From NCBI RefSeq assembly GCF_040939455.1, contig NC_134104.1:9509501-9573500 (forward strand): 64,000 bases of DNA, read 5' to 3'. Within the stretch, counting starts at the first letter, position 1; each line of letters opens with the position of its first letter. The stretch is from Microcebus murinus (taxonomy: Eukaryota > Chordata > Mammalia > Primates > Cheirogaleidae). The position numbers and the translations under genes were made by a program. The notes under the pieces are model-generated. The model saw only the letters and a list, made by a program, of their open reading frames with translations. It searched no databases and was not told the DNA's origin. Positions 1 through 10,200 of this stretch are shown here, piece by piece.

Positions 1-75
1 CATATGACCTTTTGAGATTTATTTTTTTCGCTAAGCATAATGCCCTTGAGGTCCATCAGCAATGACATTTTCACT
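1..75 (-). mobile_element. L1 (LINE-1) fragment, 3' part, cut by the window edge
   Basis: The motif TAGCATAATGCC followed by CTTGAGGTCCATC is the antisense form of a block near the end of mammalian L1 ORF2. The match stops near base 75 and the element continues out of the window on the left. It is too short to assign a subfamily. Confidence 0.5.
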
Positions 76-1105
76 CATTTTACATCTTTTCTACTATCTT
101 TTACTCTTGCAAGATGCCATTTTTCCATTTTCTTTTCTTACAGAATGAGAAAATAAGACACACGGAAGACAAGAAATTATTAAAAATCATGAACAGAACT
201 AATGACAGATTCCTTGACATTCTACTTCAAAGTTATTCACAACAGACTTGGCTTCTCCCGAGACCACTCCTTTTCTTTCTGACCAGTTCGGAACAGGTCA
301 GCTAAAGATCGTGGTAGGTAAACATAATCCACAGAGGATTTAATCAAAAGTTGGTTCTATGACAATCAAATGCTTGACTTTGCCTGAAGCAACTGCTGTA
401 TTATTCTACATCAGTAATAAGTACTGGGCTGGTAATTTGGAAACCATACTGTTTGGAAGCACATTTAAATCTGAATTAAATGTCTAAACTCTTAGCTCAG
501 GAGTTGATTAATTAAAAAAGAAGAAATAAACCCATCGACTGTGTTTACAAGTGACATTTCCTAGTCTTTGTCTTTAGCTTATCTTTAGGGGTTTGCATTA
601 ATGTCACCAAGTTTTAGATGAGCCTGACAAGTATGCAACAGCTTTCTGCAGTGGCAGAGAATGTTACTGGAGTGGGCAAGAATGTTTTCTTCAAGTCCAA
701 GAGCAGATACTAATAATACGAGGCCTGTACAATCCCACAAGTACTCTTGAATAATCTTTGAAAAAAGTCCTAGGTACAAGGAGACCCAACATATCTCTGT
801 GGACACATTTTTCCCAAGTAACCTCCTCCCAGGGCCACCATCCAGTTTGATGGAAGGAATCCTTCACTCTAGCCTTTACCTGAGGCAGGCTTTTCTTGCA
901 TAAAGCCCAGGACCAAGGACCAAAAGGACTTTTTGAGCTTTATCTGAGTGCTGATTAGACTGTTCCCAAAGTACTTGGAATGGGTAGAATTTAGGGGCAA
1001 GAAGGAAAAAGACATCATTGCACAGTATTTTACATGACTTGATTCCCCAACCAAACATCCCACTGTAGTTATATTGTTTGGAAGAGTATGAGACTCTACT
1101 CTTAA
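76..1105. other. Intergenic stretch, nothing recognised
   Basis: AT-rich sequence with only short open frames. I see no repeat family, splice-flanked exon or RNA gene in it. Confidence 0.5.
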
Positions 1106-1225
1106 GTCTACAGCCATAACACCCTAAGTGTGTCCAATCTTGTCTGATCTCAGAAGCTAAGCAGGTCCTGCCTGGTTAGTACTTGGATGGGAAACTCTAT
1201 TCCTGGCAAAGCAAATGTAGCCTTG
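1106..1225 (+). pseudogene. 5S rRNA pseudogene
   Basis: The segment follows mammalian 5S rRNA almost end to end. It opens with GTCTACAGCCATAACACCCT, carries the internal promoter (A box, intermediate element and C box) as GAAGCTAAGCAGG and CCTGGTTAGTACTTGGATGG, and ends in a degenerate form of the closing stem near ATGTAGCCTT. The length (about 120 nt) matches the functional molecule. Many substitutions in both arms, especially after the GATGGGA block, break the terminal helix, so this is a dead dispersed copy and not a working gene. Such copies usually arise by L1-mediated retroposition. A short CTTAAG occurs on both sides (1101-1106 and 1235-1240) and may be a remnant target duplication. 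No oligo-T Pol III terminator follows closely. Confidence 0.88.
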
Positions 1226-1892
1226 AAATTTTAGCTTAAGAAACCATAACTAGGTTCTTAAAAACATTAATATCTCAAGCATGTTCTCTCCCAAACCACC
1301 TTAATATTCGTCTTCAGAGATGTGCTGAATTCTATTGCTGGAGTTATGGTTCAGTTAATGATCTCCCCTATAGTTAAAAGGGTTGATCTTTTATTTGGGG
1401 AATTAGTTCACACAATTTATCCACATCTGTAACAACAGTAACTTGCTCTCCATTTAGAGTTTTTAAAGTTCATTTAGTCATTTTACTTCAATATTTTTCA
1501 TCACAATTAGATTTCTTTTTATTTTGACTCATTGGATATTTACCTTGTAAGGTATTCCCATCAGTTTTAAACATGGTAAGCATTACAGAAGCTTAGAATA
1601 GACTTGAAAGCTGGAAGGTGTTTGCCTAAAATGAGTTAGATCTCAAAGATTTTACTATTCTCCCATTAATAGTTGCTTTTTCCATCAAATGAGGGAGACT
1701 GTGTTAAATTTCCTAAGCAAGGAGAAGCCAGCTACTAGAAAAGAAGATCTTTGCTGACTCTCCCAATTCAAGATGTGGAAAATTTAAGTTGCAGAAAATA
1801 GGCTGAAAGTGCCCAATTTTGAAGATAATGTGCCCTTGGCAAAAGGCAACATTATTTTCTACGAAAAGAACTTAAATAAACCTTGTTAAAGA

Positions 1893-1919
1893 AACACACA
1901 CACACACACATACACACAA
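1893..1919. repeat. (AC)n microsatellite, interrupted
   Basis: About 13 AC units with a T interruption and a degenerate end. Confidence 0.9.
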
Positions 1920-3504
1920 ACGCATTGGGTATGTAGGACATCAAATACCTCTTAAACAAGTAACATTTGGGTGAGCTAATTGTAAAGGTACCAATTGTGT
2001 ATTAAATTTTCCTCTAAATAAGAAACTCATGGATATAAAAAATAAGGGGGAAAATTCACAGCTTTTTCTCACTCTATAGGGTGGAGGCCACCCACTCGGT
2101 TTGGGGATCCTATACCCTTCATATTCAAAGTAGATCAAAGAACTTAAAACTAAAAGCTGACCATCTAGGATTATTTTTGTAACCCAAGGGGGAAAAATCA
2201 CTTTGCAGTTTCCATCACACATGGGAAGGTAATTAATTATATTAGAAAGGAGGAGGCTTATAGTACTCAAAGAAACTATACTAAGTGCATGTATTATTCC
2301 TCATTTTATACTTGGTAAAAAGGCCAGACAGCAGTATGGCAATGAATGGGAAGGAACCGGTGTGAGAAATGGACATTTTCAAGAACCTATTCTTGAAGTT
2401 TATAATTTGTAGATGTTTATTGTCTTCTCAATGACGGCAAAATCTCTTAAGGTAAATGAATGGTTATCATTTGCACCAGATGACCATCCATGCCCTTCAG
2501 AAATACCACAAGATAAAATACAAAGTGCTACCTTAAAAGACCAGTGAATCTGTCTTGCAAATCCCAACACATCTAACAATGCGATCATTTTATCAACTTT
2601 TCTCTTGGAATGTGCTTTCCAAAGATGAGGCTGTCCTGACTTGTAGGAACAATAAACAATCTTGAGAGATTAAAATAAATGACTGCAGGCTTCTTTTAAT
2701 TTTCAGCAAACCCTTTGTGGGAATAAAAGAATCACTATCCTTAAATAACTGTAGAATTACATCACTGATCAACTATGTGCCCAGTGGATAGGGACTCAAG
2801 GTGAGACATGGCTTGTGAAAGGAATTGCTTCTTTGCTAAAACCCCTCAGTAATTAAAAGTTCCAGACAAAGGACCTTCTCTCTCCATCCCCTGCACCACC
2901 CTACCTCTCTATACCCCAATGGGAAAAAGACCAAAATGTTTTGTTGAGGGAGTGTGACACGGTTCTGCATATATTTTCTCTCTCTCTCTAAGGTTAATCA
3001 TGAAAGTATGATTTGTGGATTGAGAATGATTTTGGAGAAAGTGTCAATAGGTATTAAAAATGTTGACTATTTTGGGAAAAATCTACTGTATTGAACCAAA
3101 AATTCATTCCAGTGGCACTTTTTCTCCTGTTATTTTGCAGTCGATGTTGATTCATCTTGGAGACACTTCTGGGGTTGGCTTTGTGCTAAGGTTCCTTCAG
3201 ACCATTCCAGAGTCATCATTATGATGGGAAAGAAAGAAAGATGTCAAAGGTATCTTCGGCTCATTGGACAGTGATCTTCAAGGGAGTCTAATCTGATAGT
3301 TGGAAGTCTAGACGGCTACTCGCCGGAGAGGGGAAAATGTGCAACAACCAATCAGTAGGGTTCTTTAAGATTTGCTTTGAGAAAGAAAGTGTTTAAAATT
3401 GTGCATCTGAACTACATTTATTACATATGTCACTTTGGAGCATGATACAACTATTTTGTATTTGCAGGTCAAAATACTTTACCCTTCTGTTAACTAGCCT
3501 GGGA

Positions 3505-3552
3505 ATGATGATGACAATGATGATGATGATGATAATGGTGATGCTGATGGAA
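3505..3552. repeat. (GAT)n microsatellite, imperfect
   Basis: A run of GAT/ATG trinucleotides, five or six of them perfect and several with substitutions. Confidence 0.85.
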
Positions 3553-3956
3553 ATTAATAATGGCTAAAAGTGAGAAAGTAGTCTGAGCCAGTTCCGTCCC
3601 TAAGCAATTTATCTGCAATTCGCAGTTAGACATGTCAACAATTGTTTAAGATAAATGCAAGTATTACCCCCATGAAGAAACAGGTTTCAAAGTCTTATAT
3701 GTCTTATACGCGCATGGTCACAGGACCAAAAAAAGGGGATACGGCTGTGATAGAAATCTGAGTGTCTCTGGGCTTTCACTCACACTTTGGTGCTCTTAAA
3801 CACAGCAGCAACACTTTGAGATTGTTATATGAAGGCTTTGTAAAAATTTGTAAAAATCCTTTCCATCTAAAAGTGACATTCAGACAAACAATGACACTCA
3901 GACCCTGTGGGTTCTTCCAAACTCTAGATAGACACTTTTCACTTACTTAATCAGTT

Positions 3957-3967
3957 TCGAGAGAGAG

Positions 3968-4001
<34 letters not shown>
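3957..4001. repeat. (GA)n microsatellite
   Basis: Purine-only GA tract with one AAG interruption; the uninterrupted part is 3979-4000. Confidence 0.92.
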
Positions 4002-4002
<1 letters not shown>

Positions 4003-4073
4003 TAAAGAAAGATAAGAAAATATTTTTTTAACAAAGCACAGAAACACATAAATCATAAATTGTTAGAAAAGTG

Positions 4074-4141
4074 ACCCTGAAATTCTTTGTCTGCTGTCAG
4101 CCAGTTAGTGGCAGACAGCAGACCATAATTGAGGTCAGGGT
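4074..4141. other. 68-nt imperfect inverted repeat (hairpin), pre-miRNA-like in size
   Basis: Arms read from the sequence: ACCCTGA plus AATT (4074-4084) pair with AATT (4127-4130) and TCAGGGT (4135-4141) around a GAGG bulge. After a small internal loop, GTCTGCTGTC (4089-4098) pairs perfectly with GACAGCAGAC (4114-4123). An A/A mismatch follows, then GCCA pairs with TGGC around a five-base GTTAG loop. The total is about 25 base pairs. The foldback is visible directly. Whether it is transcribed, or is just a relic of a palindromic DNA transposon, cannot be told from the sequence. Confidence 0.75.
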
Positions 4142-4451
4142 TTAATCAATTTTAATATTTAAAATATTTGGTTGGAGAGGGAGTGAAAGGTTGGTTCGTT
4201 TTTGTAACTTTCTGACATAGCTATATTTTGACAAACTAGGTTGGAAATGCAGTTACATTAGTTCAAAGCTCTCAATATATACGCAAGCACTCTGTTCCCA
4301 AGCCATTATAATTCTATAGCAATGTTTAAGGGAGCGACATTTACATTAATTTTCCAGAGCATCCAGAGCAAATCACACAATGTCTTCAATTGTCTGTATT
4401 CAAAATTGCAATTTTTGTTTTCACAGTTCTGGGTGAAAAGTGTGTTTCATT
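4142..4451. other. Intergenic stretch, nothing recognised
   Basis: AT-rich sequence between the hairpin and the first Alu, with no repeat or gene that I recognise. Confidence 0.45.
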
Positions 4452-4771
4452 TTATATTTTTTATTTATTTAATATTTTTATTCTTTTTTGAGACAGGGTC
4501 TTATTCTCTTGCTTAGGCTAAAGTGCCATGCCATCATCATAGCTCACTGCAACCTCAAACTTCTGGGCTCAAGTGATCCTCCTGCCTCAGCCTCCTGAGT
4601 AGTTGTGGCTACAGGTGTGTGCCACCATGCCCGGCTAATTTTTCTACTTTTTGTAGAGACGGGGTCTTACTATGTTCCTCAGGCTGGTTTTGAACTCCTG
4701 GCCGGAAGCAGTCTTCCACCTCAGCCTTCCCCAAATGGTAGAATTATAGGTATGAGCCACAGCACCTGGCT
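4452..4771 (-). mobile_element. Alu SINE, full-length dimer, diverged
   Basis: Read on the minus strand it has both Alu monomers, a central A-rich linker and an A-rich tail (seen here as the T-rich start). Diagnostic pieces are GAGACAGGGTCTTATTCTCT, CTCCTGCCTCAGCCTCCTGA and CCACCATGCCCGGCTAATTT. The near-repeats GAAAAGTGTGTTT on the left and GAAAGGTGTAGTTT on the right are a plausible decayed target duplication. It is heavily mutated and lacks the lemur-specific insertion of the 14.1-kb copy, so it is probably an older Alu. Confidence 0.95.
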
Positions 4772-5868
4772 GAAAGGTGTAGTTTAGGCAGGAAGAGTCT
4801 GGAATTGCACCTTGGCCATCCCCCATTTGCATTTCCAGTAGCCCAGCCTGGGGCAGCAGTCTGGGAACCATGCCAGCATGGACGGACTGTAACTACATGG
4901 AGGGAAATTTTGCAATTTTTTTTTTGCTTCATTAAAATTAATTTGAGGACATGCAATTAGATAAGGGAAATGCTCCACAGTATTGCTAAATTACCATACT
5001 TGTCACCGAATGATTTGTCGAACTGCAATAGAAATATTCATGTGAAAACCTGTCAGTAATCCTGGCATGTAAATATCAAACCATGCCCTCTTGTCAGACT
5101 TCCTCATCAAAAGCAACAAAGGATATATTGAATCCAGGTGTAATTTCCAGACACAGAAGAAAGTAAAGTGATTTTCAAAGGCAGAACTGCCAGCCATTTC
5201 GACACTGTCTTTGCCTTTTCCTGAGTTGGAAGACAGAGCACAAAGAAAGAAGTTAGGAAGGAAATTTCAAAAGTTACTACAGCATTAAAAAATGGATGCA
5301 GTGTCGAAGGGAGTGGTTCAGGGGCGTGGCCTGGGATTCTGTCGGGCGAGTGGTGGCCAGGTCCCTGCAGGGCACAGCCTCTAGACTGCCCTGCGTTCTT
5401 CACATTCCTCCAATTTCAGTAGCTGCCGCAGGACAGGCAAGAAATTGGCATGGACACCTGTTCCAGGGAAAGTCAGGACTTTGAATATGTTAGAGGCACC
5501 AGAATTAGCTTTCCATTGCATGCATCTCCAAATTTACAATCCCTGCATTTCTGGGAAGAGTAGGTTTTCTTCCTGCCCACCTTCTGGGCCGTGGTTAATA
5601 CCACTGATCATAGGCTAACTTCTCCTTGTTCATCACCATCTCTCATCACACCAAGCCAGTTTTAGGATTGACACGAATCTAAGTCTTTGCCGGAAGACTT
5701 CCTCCAGGGAGCCCTCTAGGCCATCTGCTTCTCTAGAACGTCAGACTCTTCTTTTGGTAAGCTAACACCACCACCACAAGATGCTTTGAAAGATGTCACT
5801 ATTTAATCTCATCAAAGCAATGTAAAAATGATCAATGTTTTCCTTATCTAATTGCATGTTCCCTAAAT
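4772..5868. other. Intergenic stretch, possible L2 fragment near 5560-5760
   Basis: Mostly unique. The stretch 5560-5760 (pyrimidine-rich, with a GAAGACTTCCTCCAGGGAGC block) has the flavour of an old L2, but the match is too weak to assert. Confidence 0.35.
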
Positions 5869-6232
5869 CAGTGGTCTCCAATCTTTTTGGCACCAGGGAC
5901 TGGTTTCATGAAAGACAATTTTTCCAAGGACCAGGGGTGGGAGGTGGGGGAGATGGTTTCAGAATGATTTAAACTCATTACATTTATCATGCACTTTATT
6001 TCTATTATTATTACATTGTAATATATAATGAAATAATCATACAACTCACCGTAATGCAGAATCTAATGCCACCACTGATCTGACAGGAGGAGGAGCTCAG
6101 CTGCTGATATGAGCTATGGGGAGCGGCTATAAATACAGATGAAGCTTTGCTCGCTCCATTCTGCTCACCTCCTGCTGTGCAGCCTGGTTCCTATCACCTC
6201 ACAGTCTGAGGTCCCGGGTTTGGGGACCACAG
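5869..6232. mobile_element. Nonautonomous hAT-type DNA transposon with perfect 8-bp target duplication
   Basis: The element starts CAGTGGTCTCCAA and ends TTGGGGACCACAG. These termini are imperfect inverted repeats (11 of 13 positions). It is flanked on both sides by the identical octamer CCCTAAAT (5861-5868 and 6233-6240), and an 8-bp duplication is characteristic of hAT transposition. The interior (GGCACCAGGGACTGGTTTCA, ATTACATTGTAATATATAAT, GGAGCGGCTATAAATACAGA) fits a common mammalian short hAT family that I recognise but cannot name with certainty. There is no transposase frame; it was moved by an enzyme supplied in trans and is now inert. Confidence 0.9.
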
Positions 6233-6240
6233 CCCTAAAT

Positions 6241-6654
6241 GATCAATGTGGGTGTTTTCAAGCAAGATTTATTTACTCACTTGGAAAAGTTGTTCATAAG
6301 CTGCATCCTTATTTTGGAAACAAAGAAATTAAACAATTCTAAATTCAAATCTAATGTGCACTGAATCCATATGTGGGGATTGTTGCTTTTTCCATAGAAC
6401 AGGAGAGTGAATTTCTGTCCATTTATTATTTTTTGGTGTAAGATATTGTGGTAGTAGAGAAAGAAAGGGTCCATGGTACCTTCTAGTTTTGCAAAAATCT
6501 CTAGGTTTCCGCTCATATTCCATAGTAAATGTCTGTGGTTGACATTCTATGGAAGTGCTTCTTTATAATCATTTTCCACTTCCCCAGTAATGAAAGTTGA
6601 TCACAATTGACTCATAGCATTATTTTTAACAGAAATGACTTTATCATTTTTCAT
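6241..6654. other. Intergenic stretch, nothing recognised
   Basis: AT-rich unique sequence between the hAT element and an Alu. Confidence 0.5.
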
Positions 6655-6666
6655 ATTATGAAATTT

Positions 6667-6968
6667 GGCCAGGTGTAGTGGCTCCCACCTGTAATCTTAG
6701 CACTTTGGGAGGCTGAGGCGGGAGGATCACTCAAGGCCAGGAGTTGGAGACCAGCCTGAGCAACATAGTGAGACCCCATCTCCACTAAAAATAGAAAAAT
6801 TAGCTGAATATAGTGGTGCATACCTGTAGTCCCAGCTACTTGGGAGCCTGAGGCAGGAGGATCACTTGAGCCCCGGAGTTTGAGGTTGCAATGAGCTTGT
6901 GGTGATGCCACTGCACTCTAGCTGGGGCAAAAGAGTAAGACTCTGTTTCAAAAAGAAAAGAAAAGAAA
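6667..6968 (+). mobile_element. Alu SINE, full-length dimer
   Basis: Plus-strand Alu with the Pol III B box region, both arms and the linker ACTAAAAATAGAAAAATTAG, the form common in strepsirrhine Alus. It ends in a GAAAA-rich tail. The octamer ATTATGAA at 6655-6662 recurs at 6969-6976 and is the likely target-site duplication. Confidence 0.96.
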
Positions 6969-7119
6969 ATTATGAATGTACTCTCTAAATAAATATTGAA
7001 GAAGTTTTTTAAATTACCCATAATCTCAACACCCAAATAAAAACACTGATAATATAAGAGAGGGTACATATTTTCCAGCCACAGCTATTTCAAATGCATG
7101 ATTTTAAGAACGGACTAAT

Positions 7120-7200
7120 ATTTCACAAACAGATGAAAAACCTTGTTGAAAGTCACACAGCTAGTTAGCGGCAAGACAGAGGTGATGCATCATTCCAGTT
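7120..7200 (-). mobile_element. MIR SINE fragment
   Basis: The motif GAAAGTCACACAGCTAGTTA is the reverse complement of the conserved MIR core (TAGCTGTGTGACC...). Only the core survives. Confidence 0.7.
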
Positions 7201-7247
7201 TTCCCAGGAGTTTCTCAGGTTTACAATGGTAAGTCTCGCATCCCAGT

Positions 7248-7290
7248 AAAACCCCTCAGTCCCTGGAAAAGCTGGACAGTTGGTCACTGT
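7248..7290. repeat. Short repeat shared with 17319-17361
   Basis: AAAACCCCTCAGT followed by a block ending GACAGTTGGTCACTG closely matches the sequence at 17319-17361. This looks like the same end of an old interspersed repeat that I cannot name. Confidence 0.5.
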
Positions 7291-7379
7291 TGGCAAAACC
7301 AGCCCTGGACCCTGAGCCTAGGTTTTTGTTGTTAATGAACACATAACCACTCATACATGTTAGAAAAATGAACTCCTGT

Positions 7380-8122
7380 GATATATAGTTTAGTAACTTT
7401 CTCTGATCACTTTATGTATGTGGAACATATTTCTATATCAACAAATGTAATTCTGCAATACAATTTGTAACAGTTGCATATTATTCCATTGTGTGGAAGT
7501 ACCACAATTTATTTTGCCATTCCTTTATTGATGGATGCTTGGGTTATTTCCAAATGTTTGGTATGACGAATAATTCCATGATGAGTAATATTCTTACACA
7601 TACATCTTAGCATACTTAACTCAGAAAAATTTGCTTAAAGTAGAACTACCAGGTAAGTTAACAACTATGCATATATTTTAAGGCCTTTGGGATATGTTGC
7701 CAAATTGCTCTCCAGAAAGCTTATGCCAATTTCCCTTCTCACCAGCCGTTACCTCCCCTTGAATAAAATGGATATCATCAATCTTCCAAATCATTCATAA
7801 TTTAATGAATGGATGTCAACATTTCACTAATATTTTAATTTGTATTTCTTTAATTATTAAAGAGGTCAAACATGCTCTTATTTTTTATTGGTCATTTGAA
7901 TTTCTTTTGGTATCAGTTCTCTATTCATAAGTTCTGATCATTCTTCTATATTGGATTGTTTATCTTCTGACTGATTTCTAAAGGTTCTTCATATAACCCT
8001 TTATCATTTATGTTGCAAGTATTTTTCCAAGTTTATTCTTATATTTTAATACTACCTTCATGCTGTTGGTAATAGTGTGGAGACCATAGAGAAAATTTTG
8101 ATTTCTAAATGTTTTATTTAAT
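7380..8122 (-). mobile_element. Old L1 (L1M group) fragment, 3' part
   Basis: Antisense L1 landmarks are spread over the segment: TATTATTCCATTGTGTGGAA, CCATTCCTTTATTGATGGAT, GGGTTATTTCCAAATGTTTG and GCCAAATTGCTCTCCAGAAA. It is heavily diverged and has no reading frame. A younger L1 end is inserted at its right edge. Confidence 0.8.
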
Positions 8123-8601
8123 CTCAAATTTTAAATTATTTTACTTTTTATTTCAGAATATTACAGGGTACAAGTGTTTTCATTGTATGTGTTTCTTTTG
8201 CACAGTTTGAGTCAATATTATAAGTGTGTCCATCACCCAGATAGTGTGCATTGTACCCATTAAGTGTGAATTTACTCAATCCCTCCTCCCCCCCTCCACC
8301 TGCTTGATTTCCATTGAGTTTTACTTCCATATGTGCTGGTAGGTGTTGATCCACTAGTTCCAGTTTAATAGTGAGTACATGTGGTGTTTGTTTTTCAGTT
8401 CTTGTGATGGTCTTGCATGGTCTCTAGTTCCATCCAGGTTGTTACAAAGGATATTAGCTCTCTATTTTTTATGGCTGAGTATTACTCCATGGTATACATA
8501 TACCATGTTCTATTAATCCACTCATGTGTAGATGGGCACTTGGGTTGGTTCCACATCTTTGTGATTGTGAATTGTGCTGCAGCAAACTCAAATTTTAAAT
8601 T
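8123..8601 (-). mobile_element. L1 3' end (5'-truncated insertion) with 15-bp target duplication
   Basis: The minus-strand L1 piece covers the short tail, the 3' UTR (antisense TATTTCAGAATATTACAGGG onward) and the last part of ORF2 (GAGTATTACTCCATGGTATA, ACTTGGGTTGGTTCCACATC). The 15-mer CTCAAATTTTAAATT flanks it at 8123-8137 and 8587-8601, so the insertion itself is 8138-8586 with exact boundaries. It is typical of 5'-truncated target-primed reverse transcription. It codes for nothing now. Confidence 0.92.
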
Positions 8602-8845
8602 GTTATATAGTATCTTTTTCTTGAGCTAATATAATTTCTAAAATTTTCTCCATATTGAAAAGAAAACTCCTACATTCAAGCATTATGGGAGCCAACATAG
8701 TGTACTGGATAAATATGGGGGAGGGGGCATCCAGCCTGCATTGCCCCCCAGCAGTAGTGGCTTGGGTTTTTCCTCTGTGAGACTAGCCTCATTGAGCCCA
8801 TTCATTTCATCTGCATAACAAAAGAGCTCAACTTGATCTAGATCT
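8602..8845. other. Intergenic stretch, possible continuation of old L1
   Basis: The first 60 bases may continue the older L1 interrupted at 8123. The rest is unassigned. Confidence 0.4.
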
Positions 8846-9020
8846 ATGGTTTTCAACCTCACCCGCCATTAGAGTCACCTGTAAATACTATAAAACTCCA
8901 GACACCAGGATATACCCCAGACCATCTGAACCAAAGTCTCTAAGGTGGGACCCGGGCAGCCCTACTTTTCAAAGCTCCACACTGGAGATTCCAGTGTGTG
9001 GCCAAACTTGAGACCATTAC
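8846..9020. mobile_element. MER5A-like hAT-Charlie element
   Basis: The layout matches MER5-type elements: a start like TGGTTTTCAACCT, then AGAGTCACCTGTAAATACTA, then AGACCATCTGAACCAAAGTC and a terminal block near TTGAGACCATTACC. No target duplication is clear and the ends are worn. Confidence 0.6.
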
Positions 9021-9038
9021 CGGGATCCTGTGCTTCCC

Positions 9039-9110
9039 AAACTTGCCCAATGGTTTCTTTAACTGCATCTATACAAACTTGCCCAATGATTTCTTTAACT
9101 GCATCTATAG
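9039..9110. repeat. Head-to-tail duplication of a 36-bp unit
   Basis: Unit 1 is 9039-9074 and unit 2 is 9075-9110. Both start AAACTTGCCCAATG and run on to AACTGCATCTATA; they differ at only two positions (G/A inside, C/G at the last base). There is no spacer. Confidence 0.97.
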
Positions 9111-9410
9111 TCATTCTGGGTTGAGTCCCAAGAATCTGTGTCATCAGCAAGCATTCAACAGTTCTGAGTTTTAGGCATTTGGGGACTGTCTGAGAGTCCT
9201 TCCAACTCCAACATTCAGTTATTTTTTTCATCCTTCTGCACGGCCTTCTTGCAGAAATGTTATTCTGAAGCTCAAGTTAACAGAGAAAATTTGAATGATG
9301 TCCCAGGAATTAGCACTCTGACACCCAGTTTCCTCGACACCATCACAGATCATTACAACCGAATGGGACACTGGGAGTCATCCTCCCAAATTCCCAGGTA
9401 AAACCAACGG
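9111..9410. other. Intergenic stretch, nothing recognised
   Basis: No repeat or gene was recognised between the 36-bp duplication and the first MIR. Confidence 0.45.
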
Positions 9411-9480
9411 GAGACACCCAAAGTCACACAGCCATTGAACGGTGAAGTCAGAGGCAGGATCCAGGCACCTGGTCCGGGAT
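9411..9480 (-). mobile_element. MIR SINE fragment
   Basis: CCCAAAGTCACACAGCCATT is an antisense MIR core. It lies head-on to the plus-strand MIR that follows. Confidence 0.55.
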
Positions 9481-9507
9481 CCAACACCATCCTCCCAGCC
9501 CCTCCTG

Positions 9508-9650
9508 CCTTCTCATGCCTCAGTCTTTCCAACTGTGAAACAGGGGCAAGACTCGCTCCTTACCTCCCTTTGAGGAGTGTTCTGAAAGCAGCTGAGGTTG
9601 CATCTGCAGGGCTTCTGAGCACCTTACATGAAAGACACTGTAATAAACAC
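9508..9650 (+). mobile_element. MIR SINE fragment
   Basis: ATGCCTCAGTCTTTCCAACTGTGAAACAGG resembles the MIR 'GCCTCAGTTTCC..CTGTAAAA' block and is followed by a degenerate MIR tail (TTGAGGAGTGTTCTGA, then GAGCACCTTACATG). Confidence 0.6.
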
Positions 9651-10090
9651 AAAGTACTTATTTTTCATAATATACTTTAAAGCTCTGTAAATGTTGAAAG
9701 GACCTTCTTATATAAACAGACAGAAACAACAGTGAAAAAAAGGTACCTGCTTTATTTCTTTTTCTATATCCCAGAGCCCCTTTACCCATCAGTTTTTGTC
9801 AGCACTGCATCAGTGACACATTCACCTGGGCAGGAGCAGGAGGACACAGGTCCCCACGTGCGTGGATGGCGACATAGTGCCATTCCAAATGACCTCTTCC
9901 AGTGTTATTGTCCCACACCACGTCATACTTTGCCTTCACAGCGCTAATCTTGACTTGCACTAAAATATTTTTCTGCATGAGCATTTGCTAAATGCCTGTC
10001 TTAATGCATGCTACTGAGACCATAAGCAGCACGAGGACAGGCATGAGGACACGTCTCACGGACTGTACCCATCCCAGCTATTTTCCGAAT
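9651..10090. other. Intergenic stretch, nothing recognised
   Basis: Unique sequence without an identifiable element. Confidence 0.45.
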
Positions 10091-10094
10091 ACAT

Positions 10095-10200
10095 GACTCC
10101 ATGCATTAATGGTCCCAGTCAAAATGCTCACAGTTGAGATTTGAACCCAGTTCTTAGCTTCCCAGATCCTTGTTCTTTCTGCAACGTCACATGGCCTTCC
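10095..10200 (-). mobile_element. Possible MIR SINE fragment
   Basis: GAGATTTGAACCCAGTTCTT resembles the antisense 5' part of MIR (consensus GGATTCGAACCCAGGTCT). The conserved core next to it is weak. Confidence 0.4.

Larger units (their letters stand above)
1226..4073. other. Intergenic stretch with three microsatellites
   Basis: Mostly unique AT-rich sequence. It holds an interrupted (AC)n at 1893-1919, an imperfect (GAT)n at 3505-3552 and a (GA)n at 3957-4001. A weak MIR-like piece may lie around 3655-3735. No gene is visible. Confidence 0.5.

Noticed and set aside
6100..6150. TATAAATA box as a possible promoter
   Set aside because: It is part of the hAT transposon consensus, so there is no reason to call a host promoter.
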